Source: Trematomus loennbergii
Lineage: Eukaryota > Chordata > Actinopteri > Perciformes > Nototheniidae
Reading direction: 5' to 3'
Assembly (NCBI GenBank): GCA_012861695.1
Contig: JAAOOA010000116.1
Span: 25,263,470-25,327,469 of the forward strand
Length of the DNA stretch: 64,000 nt
The translations under genes were made by a program, and so were the position numbers. The notes beneath the pieces were generated by a model, which made no database searches, had not been told where the DNA came from, and saw only the letters and a list, made by a program, of their open reading frames with translations. This document shows positions 39,421-52,860 of the stretch, piece after piece (within the stretch, counting starts at the first letter, position 1; each line of letters starts with the position of its first letter).

Positions 39421-40479
39421 ACAACCCTGTTGCAATGCTTGAATCTTTATAAATGTACATTATTTGTTAGTATTCCTGAGCTCCATGGCAGCCTCTGCTG
39501 ATTTGTAAATGTAAAGCGCTTTGACAAGTCGTAAAGACTGCAAAATGCAAATGCATGTACTGGCACCTTTACTGGCCTTATTAGCAGCCATGCTGACCCT
39601 GATTTGAGTACCAGACTTTATATGAGAGTTTGAGGCATTGCTTGTGTTTATACGGCATGAAGATTATGTTTGAAAGCCCTTCGGTTAGTTTCAGAGTGGT
39701 ATTTGTTTCAATCCAAAACATCACAAGACACTTTCCCTCCTGCCCCTTTCAAAAAGGAGCAGCCAACACAAACACAAAGTGTCAAATAGTGGGGAAATGA
39801 AAAATGAAATCACTTTTGGAAAGTAGAAAGTAAACATTTGCCCCCTTGAAAAGAAACAACATAAAAGGGCCAGAGTGCATTCAAGTCTCATGAATGTAAA
39901 TACATCTCTGTTTCCCGACCAAACACGGAACATTTTATGTTTCTCTTTTCTTTATACGGCAGAGATAAAGGTATCATTCTCTCGCACTCAGGCACTATTC
40001 CCTGTGTGTATACTGTAAGATATCACGGATTTGCACCTTGTCATCCACGTATGACAAAATATGTGTGAACAAATCAAAGGTGTATTAATGCGGATTATCT
40101 CGTTCATCATGGTGAATAATTGAAAACAAGGCTCAGTGCCTGGTTTTTGAAAGACAACAGAGATAGACAGAGACGTTGAGTCGGGCAACATACCAGCCTC
40201 ACACATATACACTGAGAGCTCCTGATGTTTATTACACTTTTACACCTTCCTCTGCACTTTTGGTTTCTTTCTCTCCTTATTTAGCCCGGCTGGCATTCCC
40301 TTTCTTCCTTTCCTTTCTTCTTCTTCCCTTCCTTTTCCAAACTGGATGAACCGAGAGCTGAGCAAACAGGAGGGGGACGGAGAAGAGGCAGAGAAGTAAA
40401 AGAGGCATCAAATGTTGGAATGGAAAAGGGAGGGAAAAAACCTCCATCCTCCCCCTCCTCACAAGATTCAATGTTCAAT
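39421..40479. other. Mostly single-copy non-coding sequence
   Basis: A possible LINE-tail scrap (AAATGTAAAGCGCTTTGACA) lies at about 39508-39527; otherwise nothing recognised. Confidence 0.45.
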
Positions 40480-40650
40480 TAAAAGACTGGAGAAAGGTGG
40501 ATATGGTGGAAGAGGGGTGAAAGACAAAGGAAAACAGTATTGATTGACACTTGGGGAGTTAATCCCCTAGCCATGCTCATGGAGCGGCGAAGGAGCCTCA
40601 CAAAAAGCAGGGATCAGTGACAGGGAAGAGGTGGAGACGGGGGAGTAACG
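40480..40650 (+). repeat. Local direct duplication, copy 1
   Basis: Shares with 41830-42000 the series AAAGACTGGAGAAAG, GATATGGTGGA, GTATTGATTGAC, GGAGTTAA, CCC..GCCATG/CATGCAATG, CATGGAG and GGAGCCT in the same order and spacing. Identity is visibly lower than in recent duplications. Confidence 0.6.
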
Positions 40651-41829
40651 GTGGAGCAAAGACAGAAATGGTGAAGGAGGAGGAGGTGGAGGAGAAATTC
40701 TTTGAATGAACAGCTGTTGTGTTAGGACACAGCGCGAGCTCATACTGGGAGGATTTACACAATGTATTTCTTTTTTGAGCACGGTTGTCGCCAGGAGGTT
40801 ACACAGATTGGGTAAATTGTTAGAACACACATTTTTAATGAATGGGAGGAATAATATCAACCCAGTGTTTCAGCAATGTGTTGGTGATATCCGGCCATAT
40901 TGTTCGCCAAAGTAGAAACCGACATAATAAAGTCGTCGTACACAAGTTGACAAGATGTCAATACTGGGATACTTTCTGAATTCAAGTTCCGATCAGCAAG
41001 GCTTTTGCACATGGTTCTCTGATACAGGAAGTTGCAAGTGCTCTGTTATGCTTCCTTAACTTATCACTTAAGCTTTCCTATCACTTTGTTTTCGGCCATA
41101 CTTTTGCTTTTTTCATATTTGTATCCGCCTGCATTTGTCCTTTTGGCCTTGTGACCTCCTCGCCCTGCCATCTTTTACCTGAATTCTGCCAAGTGAATCG
41201 TTTTTGTATTTGACTGCTCCTGTTAGTTGAGTCTGCTTGTGGATCTTTCTCAGGAATATCCAGCCTAACATGGATCTAGCATACTGTGACCTTATTCAAT
41301 ACCCTGTCATGCATCCAGGTATTGGAGCCATTAGCTTTTGATTTATAATCAGCATATTTACCAAATACATTTGAGTTACAGTATTATTATTTATGTAATC
41401 TAGTATTTATATAATTGCATTTTTATAATGGGGATTGTTTAGTGAGTGAATGAGTGACGCCAGGCTCCATCTGTGTGCGGCGAGGCTTTAAATAGACAAG
41501 AGAAATGTGTGTTTTTGGGTTAGACCTATACTGTTTTTCCGACCACATTATTTGCTGCATTACTTTACGTATCTTTGCTTTATTATTTAGGGTATTGATT
41601 TTCACAGTTTATTGCCTGATAACAAGAGTGATATTTGGTTGTTTTCTGGAAAGTTTACTGGAGCTTACTGTTTAATACATTTGAATTGTTCAAGTGGAAC
41701 TTAAGAGCCTCTCCGTGCATCCTTTTTGGGACATTTGTGTCAGACACCGTCACCTAACCTCATGTGGCTTCAGAACAATTAAAACCCAGGATTAACCACT
41801 TCACTAGGACATCCCCTTGCAAAACTGTA
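40651..41829. other. Single-copy non-coding sequence
   Basis: Sequence between the two diverged duplicates; nothing recognised. Confidence 0.5.
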
Positions 41830-42000
41830 ATTGAAAGACTGGAGAAAGCTGGAGATGGTGGAGGTGGCAGAGCGGTGGGAAGAGGAGGAAGTGGTATTGA
41901 TTGACGCTTCAGGAGTTAAATCCCATGCAATGTTTCATGGAGATAGGGAGGAGCCTGATAAAGAGAGTGATCCATCACAGGGGAGAGGGGGGGGAACGAC
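41830..42000 (+). repeat. Local direct duplication, copy 2
   Basis: Partner of 40480-40650. The frame 41831-42133 through it is Glu- and Arg-rich and has no family resemblance. Confidence 0.6.
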
Positions 42001-43905
42001 GAGTGAGGGAGGAAAAGAAACAAGGAGGGATGAGAAGACATGGACGCACGATCAGCCCTTTCCCCTCCCCTGCCAAGAGGTTTCTTTGTGGGAAAGAAGG
42101 GTAACCAATATGGCCTTTATGGAATTCCTCTGAGGAGCAGGTGAGCCCTCAACCTGTTTCTCCTGCTGTCAAACCATGGCAAGGAGGCTCCGGTTGAATG
42201 AAACCAAACCCTAAGAACGCTTATGATTTGATTTAGATTAGTGAAAGACAAATGACTAAGAGACCTTTAACACGCCCACTGGGTACTTCGACCCAAACCA
42301 TCGCTGTGATTCAATTCAAGGTAATGATCTTGTTAACTAAATGTGTGATTAATCTGCTCCCGGTAAGTCAGATGGAGGAAGACTACCCCATCTCACTGCC
42401 TTCATCCCATTTTACTGTTCTCGTTCCAAACGTGCCAAAACCAATGATGTATCCCACAAGATTCAAGATGAAAGATTCAAGGCTTTATTGTCATGTGCAC
42501 ATTAGCTACAGTGTAGATATGACAATTAAAAACTGAAATCACAGGCTCCTCCAACAGTGCAACATGAATATATATAGGAGAACAAATAAAACAGCTTAGG
42601 AAATGATTGACCTAGAACGCACCTGGGGTGTGGAGGGTATTCAAAAACAACATTATAGTCGCAAATCTATCTGCTAATCGTATTCTTTTTAAGGTCTCAA
42701 GTCTCAACTTCTAGCAGGTTTTCCAGTGAAGAAACCCAATGAAGGAAGCTTCTTAGAAGGTATTGTCATCCTGTGAGGTGCAAACCTTCTGCAGCTGATT
42801 CCGGACCCTCATCACCTTTGGTTTCACCACCATTCTTAAATCATCTAAGGAGTAATGCTTCTGAAAGGACACCCCTGAAAGAGTTCCAATCATATGGCCA
42901 AAGATAGGGTCCAACCAAGGTCATGTCTGCATATATTTCTTCCCTGTGGGCTTTACTGTAAGTTCAACAGCTAGACATACCTAAAGAGCCATGTGATGAA
43001 TAACGCTATGCTCTGCATCTCTTCCAGCTCCTTTCCAGTCAATCCTATCAATGAAAGCCCTCTAGTTACAGCCTCCAGGATCCACCATCCCACTGGCTCA
43101 TTGATGGGCAGCTGGTCCTTATATTGTAGCAGGCCTGTTCTCAATGGCAAACATGCAGAGGCTGTGAACTGCCCTCCAGTACCAAGTTGATTAGGAGCTT
43201 TGCTCCCGGTGTTTCTACCAGGGACATCCTGGACAGTTCCATGATCTTCCTTGAGCTGCCTGTTCATTGATATAGTTATTTATGATATCACATTCGTAAA
43301 TGTGCTTCCACCTTTTGTAACTCATCCATGCTCAACCTGCCCCTCACTACCCCTAAAGACCCAGAGTGTTTTCCTCCGGCTCAGGTTCTTTGACAGAGCA
43401 TCAAAAAGTGTGTTAGCCCTGTTTCCTGTACCGGCCCGCCTGCGTCTAAAGCTATTTTCCAGCAGCTGCAGCGGGAGTTGGCTACCAACGGACTCTGGAG
43501 CAAATGAGCAACAAGCAAAACAACTCAAGAAAGACTACCGGGATCATTGTTGTTGTTGTCGATATGAGGGATTTTCGCGCTGTGTGGGTGTCATAAGAAG
43601 GCACGTAAACGTTTACGTGATGACGCAAACGATGAAGCAATGATGCAGCTTCACTCGAGCTCCACTGGGCTCTGAGCGGTCGAAACACAAGTGGTGCTAC
43701 AGAGAAGAACCGGTTCAGCACCAGAAAAGCAAAATAACGGTTCTTGAACCGAATCCGGTTTGGTGGAAAAGGGGCATGAGTGAGCTTGTTTTACAACCGT
43801 TTCACTGTCGCAGTCCATCATACTCTTTTGGTAAATAGAAAAATATTCCAAATTAAATTCTTCAAATTTGTAACCCTCCTGTCGTGTGCTGGTCTGACCG
43901 TTTTA
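42001..43905. other. Non-coding sequence with a probable repeat fragment
   Basis: AGATTCAAGGCTTTATTGTC and following (42471-42570) resembles a repeat fragment common in fish. Around 43690-43777 the sequence AACCGGTTCAGCACCAGAAA and GGTGGAAAAGGGGCATG resembles a TWA-type miniature element end. The minus frame 42971-43267 (98 codons) is not recognisable as a known protein. Confidence 0.35.
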
Positions 43906-43913
43906 CAGTTTTC

Positions 43914-44485
43914 GGTACTACTTTACAATAAGACTACTCTTTAAAGGATTCATAAAGGGTTTATAATTAGGTTATTAATTAGGTTGTAAACACTTTATTA
44001 ATCATTAATAACTATTATAACCAGTTCTAACATAGTTTTCATACATTAACACAGGCTCACTATTTGGCAAGATGACTAAGCCTTATATTGGCTACCTAGC
44101 TTACTTCGTCTTCTTCATCAGCCAGCATCCTTGGTATCTGTTGTTCACAGAGTTGATTCCCCCCCCTTCCATCTTGATGTTTCTTGGCATCTCTTTATGA
44201 CCATTTATTTATGAGTTACTAACATTTATAACTGCCAAAAGGGAGCCTTATTATAAAGTGTGAAACACATTCCCATTTATTAATGAGTCACTACCATTTC
44301 GGTTTAGCAGTACAGATAAATGTGGGCTCACTATTTGGCAAGCAACCTGTCACAGTTGCCCTGTTTATCTCATGTCTTATAAAAGCTTATTAATGATTTA
44401 TAAAGTGTTCACAACCTAATTAATAAATGAATTACAAACTATTCGTAAACCCTTTATAAGGGTAGTCTTATTGTAAAGTGGTACC
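43914..44485. mobile_element. hAT-like element with long inverted repeats
   Basis: Ends GGTACTACTTTACAATAAGA and, in reverse complement, GGTACCACTTTACAATAAGA start inverted arms of about 95 bp. The flanks CAGTTTTC (43906-43913) and CAATTTTC (44486-44493) form an 8-bp duplication with one change, which points to hAT, although a GGTACC terminus is atypical. No coding sequence. The host sequence (TAACCCTCCTGTCGTGTGC at 43871) resembles another fish transposon end. Confidence 0.7.
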
Positions 44486-44493
44486 CAATTTTC

Positions 44494-45785
44494 ATATATC
44501 ATATATATTGTGTTTTACATTTGATTGCTTCAGGACCTTATGATATCCTCCACAGTAGACATTTGTACATATAACATTGCTGATCACCACATTCATTACA
44601 TTTTGAGAGGTTTAGTCAACTTTGGTACACCTATGTTGTTCCCGGTAAAAAATGGCCGCGAATGGGTGACCCTAGAATAGGTTCATCCATCAGATTGTAC
44701 GCACCCACAACATGTTCATTTTGGAAGACATTTTCATTGTCTGCCTTTGTATTCTCTCACAATTAAACATACCACATTTGGAGTACTTTTGGGATTCCCC
44801 TTGATAAGATAATGGATAACTGAACCAGCGTATCTTTAGAGCTCCTAACCATTGCAAGCAACACATACACACATACAGGGTCACTATACACTTTCACATG
44901 ACACACACACACACACACACTAACGCACACAAATAGTCATGCACTCACTCATATACAAAACCCCCCCGTAGACTCTAGCCCCCCTGAAGACTCTATAGAC
45001 GCCATTTCATAGAGGATCTCCTGCTAAGTTGCAGGTCGATTTTAAGCCAACAAGCACCATTAACGATGCCATACTGGCCTTTGTGAAGGCTCCAGGGGGG
45101 GGGCACACCCTGCTGCTGCTTCAGCCTGACGAGCATCAGGGCTGGGAGGGCCAGGGGTTGGACCTCGGTTTATGGTGCTACCTCACAGAAGGGCTTCATG
45201 ACTTAGAGAGCCTTAATGAGGTGGAGACGGTTAATATTTTAACACTCACGGCTACTGTTCAGCCATATGCCAGGAGAGGTCCTGTCTGTGTCTTCAAGGA
45301 AACAAGGAATGTTGGATTCCGTGATCCATACGTTTTGAACCTGTATCATGGTGTTTTCATAAATCTATAAATGTTGTAAGGAAACCAATTGTTTTGTGTC
45401 CTTTTCAACAACAGATTTACAAGTACTGACAAAACCTGACATTAATTAAAATAGTGACACTTTCAGTAAAGTACTGTACTTCTACCGGCTAATGCTAACT
45501 GCTAATGGTGGGTTAATACTCACAAAACAGTGCAATTTGGGTTTTAATTATTAAAAGCTGCAGATCCGTGTTGCTCTTGCCTGATTTGTTGCATGGTACA
45601 TGTGTTGTGTAAATGGATAAAGTAACGTCTGAAGTACCTTGTAACCAATGCTTTTTGAGGGATAAATCTTTGAATTAAATGTTGGGAAAAAGTAAGAAAT
45701 AATAGAAAATATTTATTTGAAATGAACATGTGACCCATTCAATCGAATCAGTCAGATGTGTCGCATTCTGAGATAATCGTGGATT
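44494..45785. other. Non-coding sequence with one unassigned open frame
   Basis: A (CA)n of 22 bp lies at 44900-44921. The plus frame 45029-45370 (113 codons) is varied in composition, reads MQVDFKPTSTINDAILAFVK at its start and shows no domain I recognise. It has no evident splice or promoter context, and I do not call it a gene. Confidence 0.4.
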
Positions 45786-46140
45786 TATGAGCAACAATCG
45801 TGTTTTGGTCATTTTGGGGTTTTGGTTGATTCAACGTAACAGTCTTGGCTTTCACAATATGGAACTGTTACCTCTATATTCAGATGAAAAATATATTTTG
45901 AAGCTTGTAAAGACAGGGTGTCAATTTCAGCGGTCCCTGTCTCCCCCCCACTCTGAGTATTACCGCTTCCCTGAAGTAATGAATAAATGACAGGGTGATA
46001 GTGACACCGCAGGGTCAGAGACATTGGGGTTTTGTCTTATTATAAATAAAAAACAAAGCCTTGGCTTTCAGGATTTTAAAATGTTATTGCGGAATTCAGG
46101 TTATAAATATGACGTTAAATCTTGTAAAGGCAAGATGACG
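45786..46140 (+). repeat. Possible ancient tandem duplication
   Basis: Two blocks, about 45813-45925 and 46022-46140, share in order TTGGGGTTTTG, CTTGGCTTTCA, TGTTA, ATTCAG and TTGTAAAGACA/TTGTAAAGGCA. They are strongly diverged between the anchors. Confidence 0.35.
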
Positions 46141-47487
46141 AGCAGCGAACAGAGCAACTTAACGGCACTGCAACTGTGTGTGTTGGGTCTGTGCCCCGGG
46201 AAATACACACAAACACACACACACTCACCAGCTTTTAACGCCCGACCTTCCCTCATCCTAGTCAAAAGCATCCTTGCTACTAACTAAAAAATGAGTTAGC
46301 ATATTCAATTGAATAATAATCTGCTGTTGAACATTAGTAGAGGCCTGCTTACACGCTTTTTTCTAGATGAAAATAACTTTGGCTTAAAAATGTCCTAAAA
46401 CTTGGAAAGCCTTTTTCTCATACTCTTGTTTTGTTAACAAACTCTTTCCTGTCATATTTGTAACTCTAAATACGTTTTGGAGTGGAAGTGACTGATTTTG
46501 ATATAGCATGTCACTTCTAATATGAAGGGATTTGTCACGGGCACACAAAATACTGTTGGTTAGAGTGAAATAGAGAGCAGGGAGGCGAGAAGACAGAGAC
46601 AAGTCTTCATAGGAGTCTAAATATGAGCTTTGATGATTTGAGACAGAGACACAAAACACTTGAAGGAAGGAGAAGAAAGGCAGGGAAAGAAAAGGAAGAA
46701 GCCTTTACATCTGGAAGAGCCTCTGACAGGAAGCCACCCATCTGTGGCCAAACAGCTGGGGGCCAGACAGAGTGGACCCTGTCAGCTTGAGTGTGTGGAT
46801 GTGTGTGGGGGGGAGGAAAGGCTGAGTCACCGGTCTGGAACGGTGAATGTCACAAGATGTCTTCACGGCTCCGAGCTCTCCGGGACAGGAGGTTTTGTTG
46901 TGGGAACAGACAATTAACCTGTTGGAACAACTGTCCTCGTGCTGTGCACCGGCAGCTCCGCTCTGACAGCCCCCCCCCCCCCCAGCCATCACTAATGCCG
47001 CGTGTTTTCATTTCCCCGCCGCATCTGTCAGGATTACCCCTCACTGCACCTGAGGTATGTGTGGAGGATGAAAAATACATGGCTCACTGGCACAGGCCGA
47101 AAATAAATATGAGGTTATGAGGAGTATTTTTAATTTCATGCCAAAAAGGTTTTGGGGGATTTGGCTGGTTATATTTTGTCCATCTGTTAAAAAAAAAATG
47201 ATTTATTCAGTTATACATATAACTTTTAAAGACCTGATGACTAGATGAATAATAGAGATAGCAATCGTGGACATAAACTATGTCAAACTCCAACCTGCTG
47301 CTGCTCCTCCACATTTACAACCTGCTAACATCTCTGACGGATCTGGAATAGATTTATCTGTTCTAGATAGTCTCAGTCATGGCTCGAAATCAACAACCGT
47401 CAAATATAAAAATCTGATCCAGATCTCCTCCAGGGTATATTAAGATATATTACCATAGGAGCTGTTATGCAAGTATCTTAAAGTTAT
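46141..47487. other. Single-copy sequence, possible conserved non-coding DNA
   Basis: No repeats apart from a 15-bp run of C at 46970-46984. The stretch 46690-47140 is complex and GC-balanced and may be conserved. Overlapping frames on both strands show no known domain. Confidence 0.3.
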
Positions 47488-47640
47488 TACTTTTCATTAA
47501 GATGATGCTTTAATCCAAAGCAATTTACAATAAGTGCAATTAACCATGACAATACAAATTCAGAACTGCAGGTACATTAGCTTCAAACAAGCCAAACCAT
47601 TTCAATGACAAAGATACACATCAATGTTATTTCATAGATT
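47488..47640. mobile_element. Degenerate SINE/LINE-tail type repeat
   Basis: GATGCTTTAATCCAAAGCAA, TTTACAATAAGTGCAATTAA and the phrases after them resemble the tail shared by many fish tRNA-SINEs and L2-like LINEs. No A or B box is visible, so this is a partial copy. Confidence 0.45.
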
Positions 47641-48951
<1,311 letters not shown>

Positions 48952-48954
<3 letters not shown>

Positions 48955-49328
48955 AGAGAAAGCTTGTTTAAAGTGAGTGATGGCGACTTGTGACCGCAGT
49001 TGAAATCTGATCAGATCTGTTTAACAGACTGCTGTTTGTGGCCTTTTAACACTTTTTGCAGACACACAATTGATGGATAGACACACTGTATTGTGGTATA
49101 CGAACATAAAGACATATACACATTTAAACAACATACATGCACACACACACACACACACACAAACACACACACGCACAAACTCGGAATCACAAAATCCCAG
49201 AAACACTTGCACAAATAAATAATATGCAAGAACCACGCAGGTACCCCACACACACTTGCACATACAAGGTTGTCCATCAAGTCTGGAATGCACAGGCTTT
49301 CTCTCTCTTGTAACACACACTTATATAC

Positions 49329-49334
<6 letters not shown>
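48952..49334. other. Non-coding spacer with a minor CA-rich patch
   Basis: CA-rich patches at 49140-49170; nothing else recognised. Confidence 0.5.
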
Positions 49335-49395
<61 letters not shown>

Positions 49396-49399
49396 ACAC
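49335..49399. repeat. (CA)n microsatellite
   Basis: CA tract of about 63 bp preceded by ATACATAC variants. Confidence 0.97.
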
Positions 49400-49884
49400 T
49401 GGCAGTCTGTATATCAGGAAAGCACTGTTAAGCTTTCCCAGGGGAAACAGCAACACAGCCGTTCAATGGTCATTGTTATTAAGCTGTTTTTCTTTAAGCG
49501 TCCCTCCCCGCCTCTCCTCCCTCTCTCCCTCCCTCTCTCCCTCTTTCTCTCACGCTTTCCGTCGCGCCCCTCAGCTGATAGCTCCTGCAGGTGATTAATG
49601 CACAGCCTCGACCGTTAGCGCTTTGCTAATCAGCCCAAAAGCACTTTGCTTAAATGAGGAAAGTCATCCAAATGGTGTTGCGGTGTAAAAAGCCCCATGT
49701 CGCTGCATGAGGTCAGGGACTCTGCGTCAGCTGGTAGCCACTGTGGACGTGCCCCGCCATTTGTCCTGCATCAGGTCAGAATGGGGGGGTATTCTGGGTG
49801 AGGGGAGCCTTTGAAGTATCTGAACACAGCTTTCATACACAGGAGTGTACATGTTGTTTGTCTTTATATTCACTTTATTTTTTA
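49400..49884. other. Single-copy sequence, possible conserved non-coding DNA
   Basis: The stretch 49570-49770 is complex, contains GCAGGTGATTAATGCA and GCTAATCAGCCC and lacks repeats. Its texture suits conserved regulatory DNA; unproven. Confidence 0.3.
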
Positions 49885-50070
49885 AATGGTAAATTGTTTG
49901 TCCAGTCTCAATGAGTTCTCAAAGTGCATTTACATATACAAGTCACCATTCACCCGTACACATCCCGTTCATACAGAGGCAGGCGCTGTGATGCTGAGGA
50001 TTTAGTGCAAGGGCTGGGATTGAATCCACAACCTTCCGATTGAAAGATGTTTACACCTCACATCCAGAGT
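49885..50070. repeat. Degenerate fish interspersed repeat
   Basis: AAATGGTAAATTG, CACCATTCACCCGTACACAT and GGGATTGAATCCACAACCTT followed by CCGATTG follow the order of a widespread teleost repeat. The ends are not defined and the class is uncertain. Confidence 0.45.
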
Positions 50071-50179
50071 AACCACATTTCCTGATTGGTCATTACTGTT
50101 TTTCGGACCCCAAAAGAGTGGTGTCATCTCAAGGTTAAAGTTTTTTTAACATGTTTTTGTTGAGAAGCCTGAAATACAG

Positions 50180-50345
50180 TCAGGTATGTGGTTAACACAA
50201 GCTGAAGAGATGTTCACATTTTGTTCAGTGACATTAGATACCCCACTGGTGAATGTCTAAAGCTTCTTTGTGACATAACAACAGCGGCTGCTAACAAGTG
50301 TCTAAATAAGACTATTACACGTCCTCGTGCCAAACACTAGTCGTT
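50180..50345. repeat. Diverged repeat, copy 1 (pair with 58530-58700)
   Basis: Words shared in order with 58530-58700: AACACAAGCTG, TTCACA, TTTGTTC, AAGCTTCT, GCTGCTAACAAGTG/GTTGCTAACAAGTG and ATAA-ACTA. No ends or coding sequence. Confidence 0.5.
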
Positions 50346-50607
50346 ATATGTATATAACGTTAGCTTTTTACTTCTGCCAATTGCATTTACACTACGAACA
50401 AATCATAAAGGTGTTTACAAGTAGAAATGATCCTGCTGAACAAAACGTGTAATTATCATAAACATGTGTTTGCCACATCTTACTTTCTTTAATATACCGG
50501 CATCCAATTGAAGAATCTGTTTTGGTAACCAAATAAAGTAAACAATTACAAGCTTTAGCAGATAAGCAGGACAGCAAGTCTGTAAATGATAGGTAGAAAT
50601 TACACTT

Positions 50608-50766
50608 AAAGGTAGGGTTGGTAAGTTTGAGAAACCGGCTCGAGATCGCTAGAATTTGAAAATACACAACCGGAGAAAATCTGCCACTTCCTTACAGAGC
50701 CCCTCCTCCACACACACGAACGCGCACATGACCAATGAGGGCACGAGATAAGTTTGTGCACAGATA
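50608..50766 (+). mobile_element. TTAA miniature element (AGGTGGGG family), copy 2, truncated
   Basis: Starts after TTAA with AGGTAGGGTTGGTAAGTTTG and follows copy 1 through the CGAACGCGCACATGACC and GCACGAGATAAGTTTGTGCA segments. After 50766 the sequence is different and no right end is found. Confidence 0.8.
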
Positions 50767-50807
50767 TTGAATCTCTCACTCTTTCTCTTTGAGACATATT
50801 GACAGAG

Positions 50808-50841
50808 GCACACACACACACACACACACGCACACACACAC

Positions 50842-50931
<90 letters not shown>

Positions 50932-50941
50932 ACACCACACA
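50808..50941. repeat. (CA)n microsatellite
   Basis: About 134 bp of CA with two GC interruptions near the start. Confidence 0.97.
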
Positions 50942-52860
50942 CGGGGGCTAATGAGAGTGTTTCTCAGCCTCTGTTGGTGGATTAGTTCTCTGAGCAGTAG
51001 AATGGATCTGATTGAGAGAGGAAACCAGCCGAGGGGTGAAAGGGGAGCGAGCAGAGTAAATAGCACTGACCCATGGGGGGTCGGCCTCCTTTCACCAGCT
51101 CTCTCCCTGGGAATCCACTCTCACTCATTCAGGCTCTTCACCTCAACGCACCACTATCTCCGGACCCTTTTGGGATTCAAATGATATCTCATTAGCTCTT
51201 ATTGGATTGCAACTTTCCTGGGATGCATAGTGTTTCAGTTTTTCTCTTTTACCGATCGCTAGAAAGGATGCTGGGGTCTTGAATAAAGGCTCCTTTTTGT
51301 TTCCCTCCCTTCATCAACCGCCTCGCCTAATTTCCGCTCCTCTTCTTTCCCTCATTTATTCGTTCTGTCACTCCATGTTTCTCTCTCCCCTCCTCTGTCA
51401 ATTCAACATGTTGTATTTCTCTAACTATTCCCAACTCGTATACAGTCAGGATTCATCCTCTTCTGTGCCTCTGCGTCACAGGGAGTCTTTGTCTGTTTCT
51501 AATGTACCATTAACTCAGTGCTTGTCAATGGCCCCGCATCCCAGAGGCCACAGAATGAACCGAGAGAAAGAGAGGAACAAACTGAGCAGGGAGAGAAGAT
51601 CATTTAACAAACTGGTTAAGAGGAGACAAACTAAATGAGACACATCTTGTCGAACATGTAAAAACATTATTTCAACATGTATGTGGAACTGCAGGACGGA
51701 GTCCAGAACAACAACTCCATTTTTTGCAAGGGAGATAACCATAGAACATGAAATGAAACTGTCTGTTTTCAAGCTCTGCGTTCTCATGGTGAGCAAAGAG
51801 CAAATGAATTGAAATCATGTGGATGCAGCATTAAGGTTAAACACTAAATGTGTCCAATACTTGATTTTTGACTAATTATATCATTTCCATCAGATGAACA
51901 TGCTCTGCTATGCTTGACTCGCTTTTTTGGGTTTTCCATTTGGAAAGGTTATGGATAATACCTGTTAGCTGATTTTAGCATCAACGAAGCCAGGGTTCAA
52001 AGCAAGCTGTTAAATCACTGCAGACCACTGATTGGTCCAAGAGAATCATCACAAGCCCGTCAACACATACTATGCATTGTAAGTGTATCCTTTACACTGT
52101 TGTTATTGAATTATAGTGTATATGTTTCTAAGACCAGCATAATCATTTGTTTGTTGTATTTCTTGTTACATTATTTTGTGTGTGTAATTTAAAAAAGCTT
52201 TTATTTTGAAATCCTATGTCTCATGCTGTTCTTTCGTGATTAAGAGAGTGACAAGTGTAAAGACAGTAAGATGCACAGACACTTAGCTCCGTTAGCTTAA
52301 GGTAAAGTTTATGCTGTTTGTTCAAGTTTATTACAAATACTTCCATCTTTTCAGAGCATGCAGCCAACGAAGTATGTTGTCAGTCTTCATTTTACACTTA
52401 ATGAATTTGCTAAAAGTTATCATACATGCTGCATGTTATTATGTGTCTAACAATGTCATAATTATGTTTGTTGTTTATACTGTGTTCATGTTACGTTTTC
52501 ACGGTTGATTTGGAGACAAATAAACCTGTTAAGAGAAACCTGTGCTTCGATGCATGCACCCGTATTTTAAAAAACTATCATCAATTGTAATCACACGTTT
52601 TTTAAAGGCAGTCTTACAATTGATGAAGTGCACGTTAACCTTTTGGGTTTTCCAATTAAAGGATTCAGCAAGTCTCCCGTTTACTCGGCAGTTCCAAAGC
52701 TATGGCTGTGCTGTACAGCTGATCACCACGTCTACTCTGAGGAGGAACTATCAGCAGTAGATAACTCATTTCTGAAGAGTAACTGGTACCAAAGTGAGTT
52801 GAGTAGAGTGGAATTGCACCATGGGGTGAAAACACACAAGCTCAGGGCTTAACCTGTTGA
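50942..52860. other. Single-copy non-coding sequence
   Basis: No repeat recognised in about 1.9 kb. Frames at 51279-51638 and 52542-52852 show no family resemblance. The stretch 51090-51260 is of conserved-like texture. Confidence 0.4.

Noticed and set aside
42971..43267. A 98-codon minus-strand frame as an exon
   Set aside because: An overlapping plus-strand frame is also open and no family is recognisable.
45029..45370. A 113-codon frame of mixed composition as a gene
   Set aside because: No domain, homologue or splice context could be recognised; length is within chance for this much DNA.
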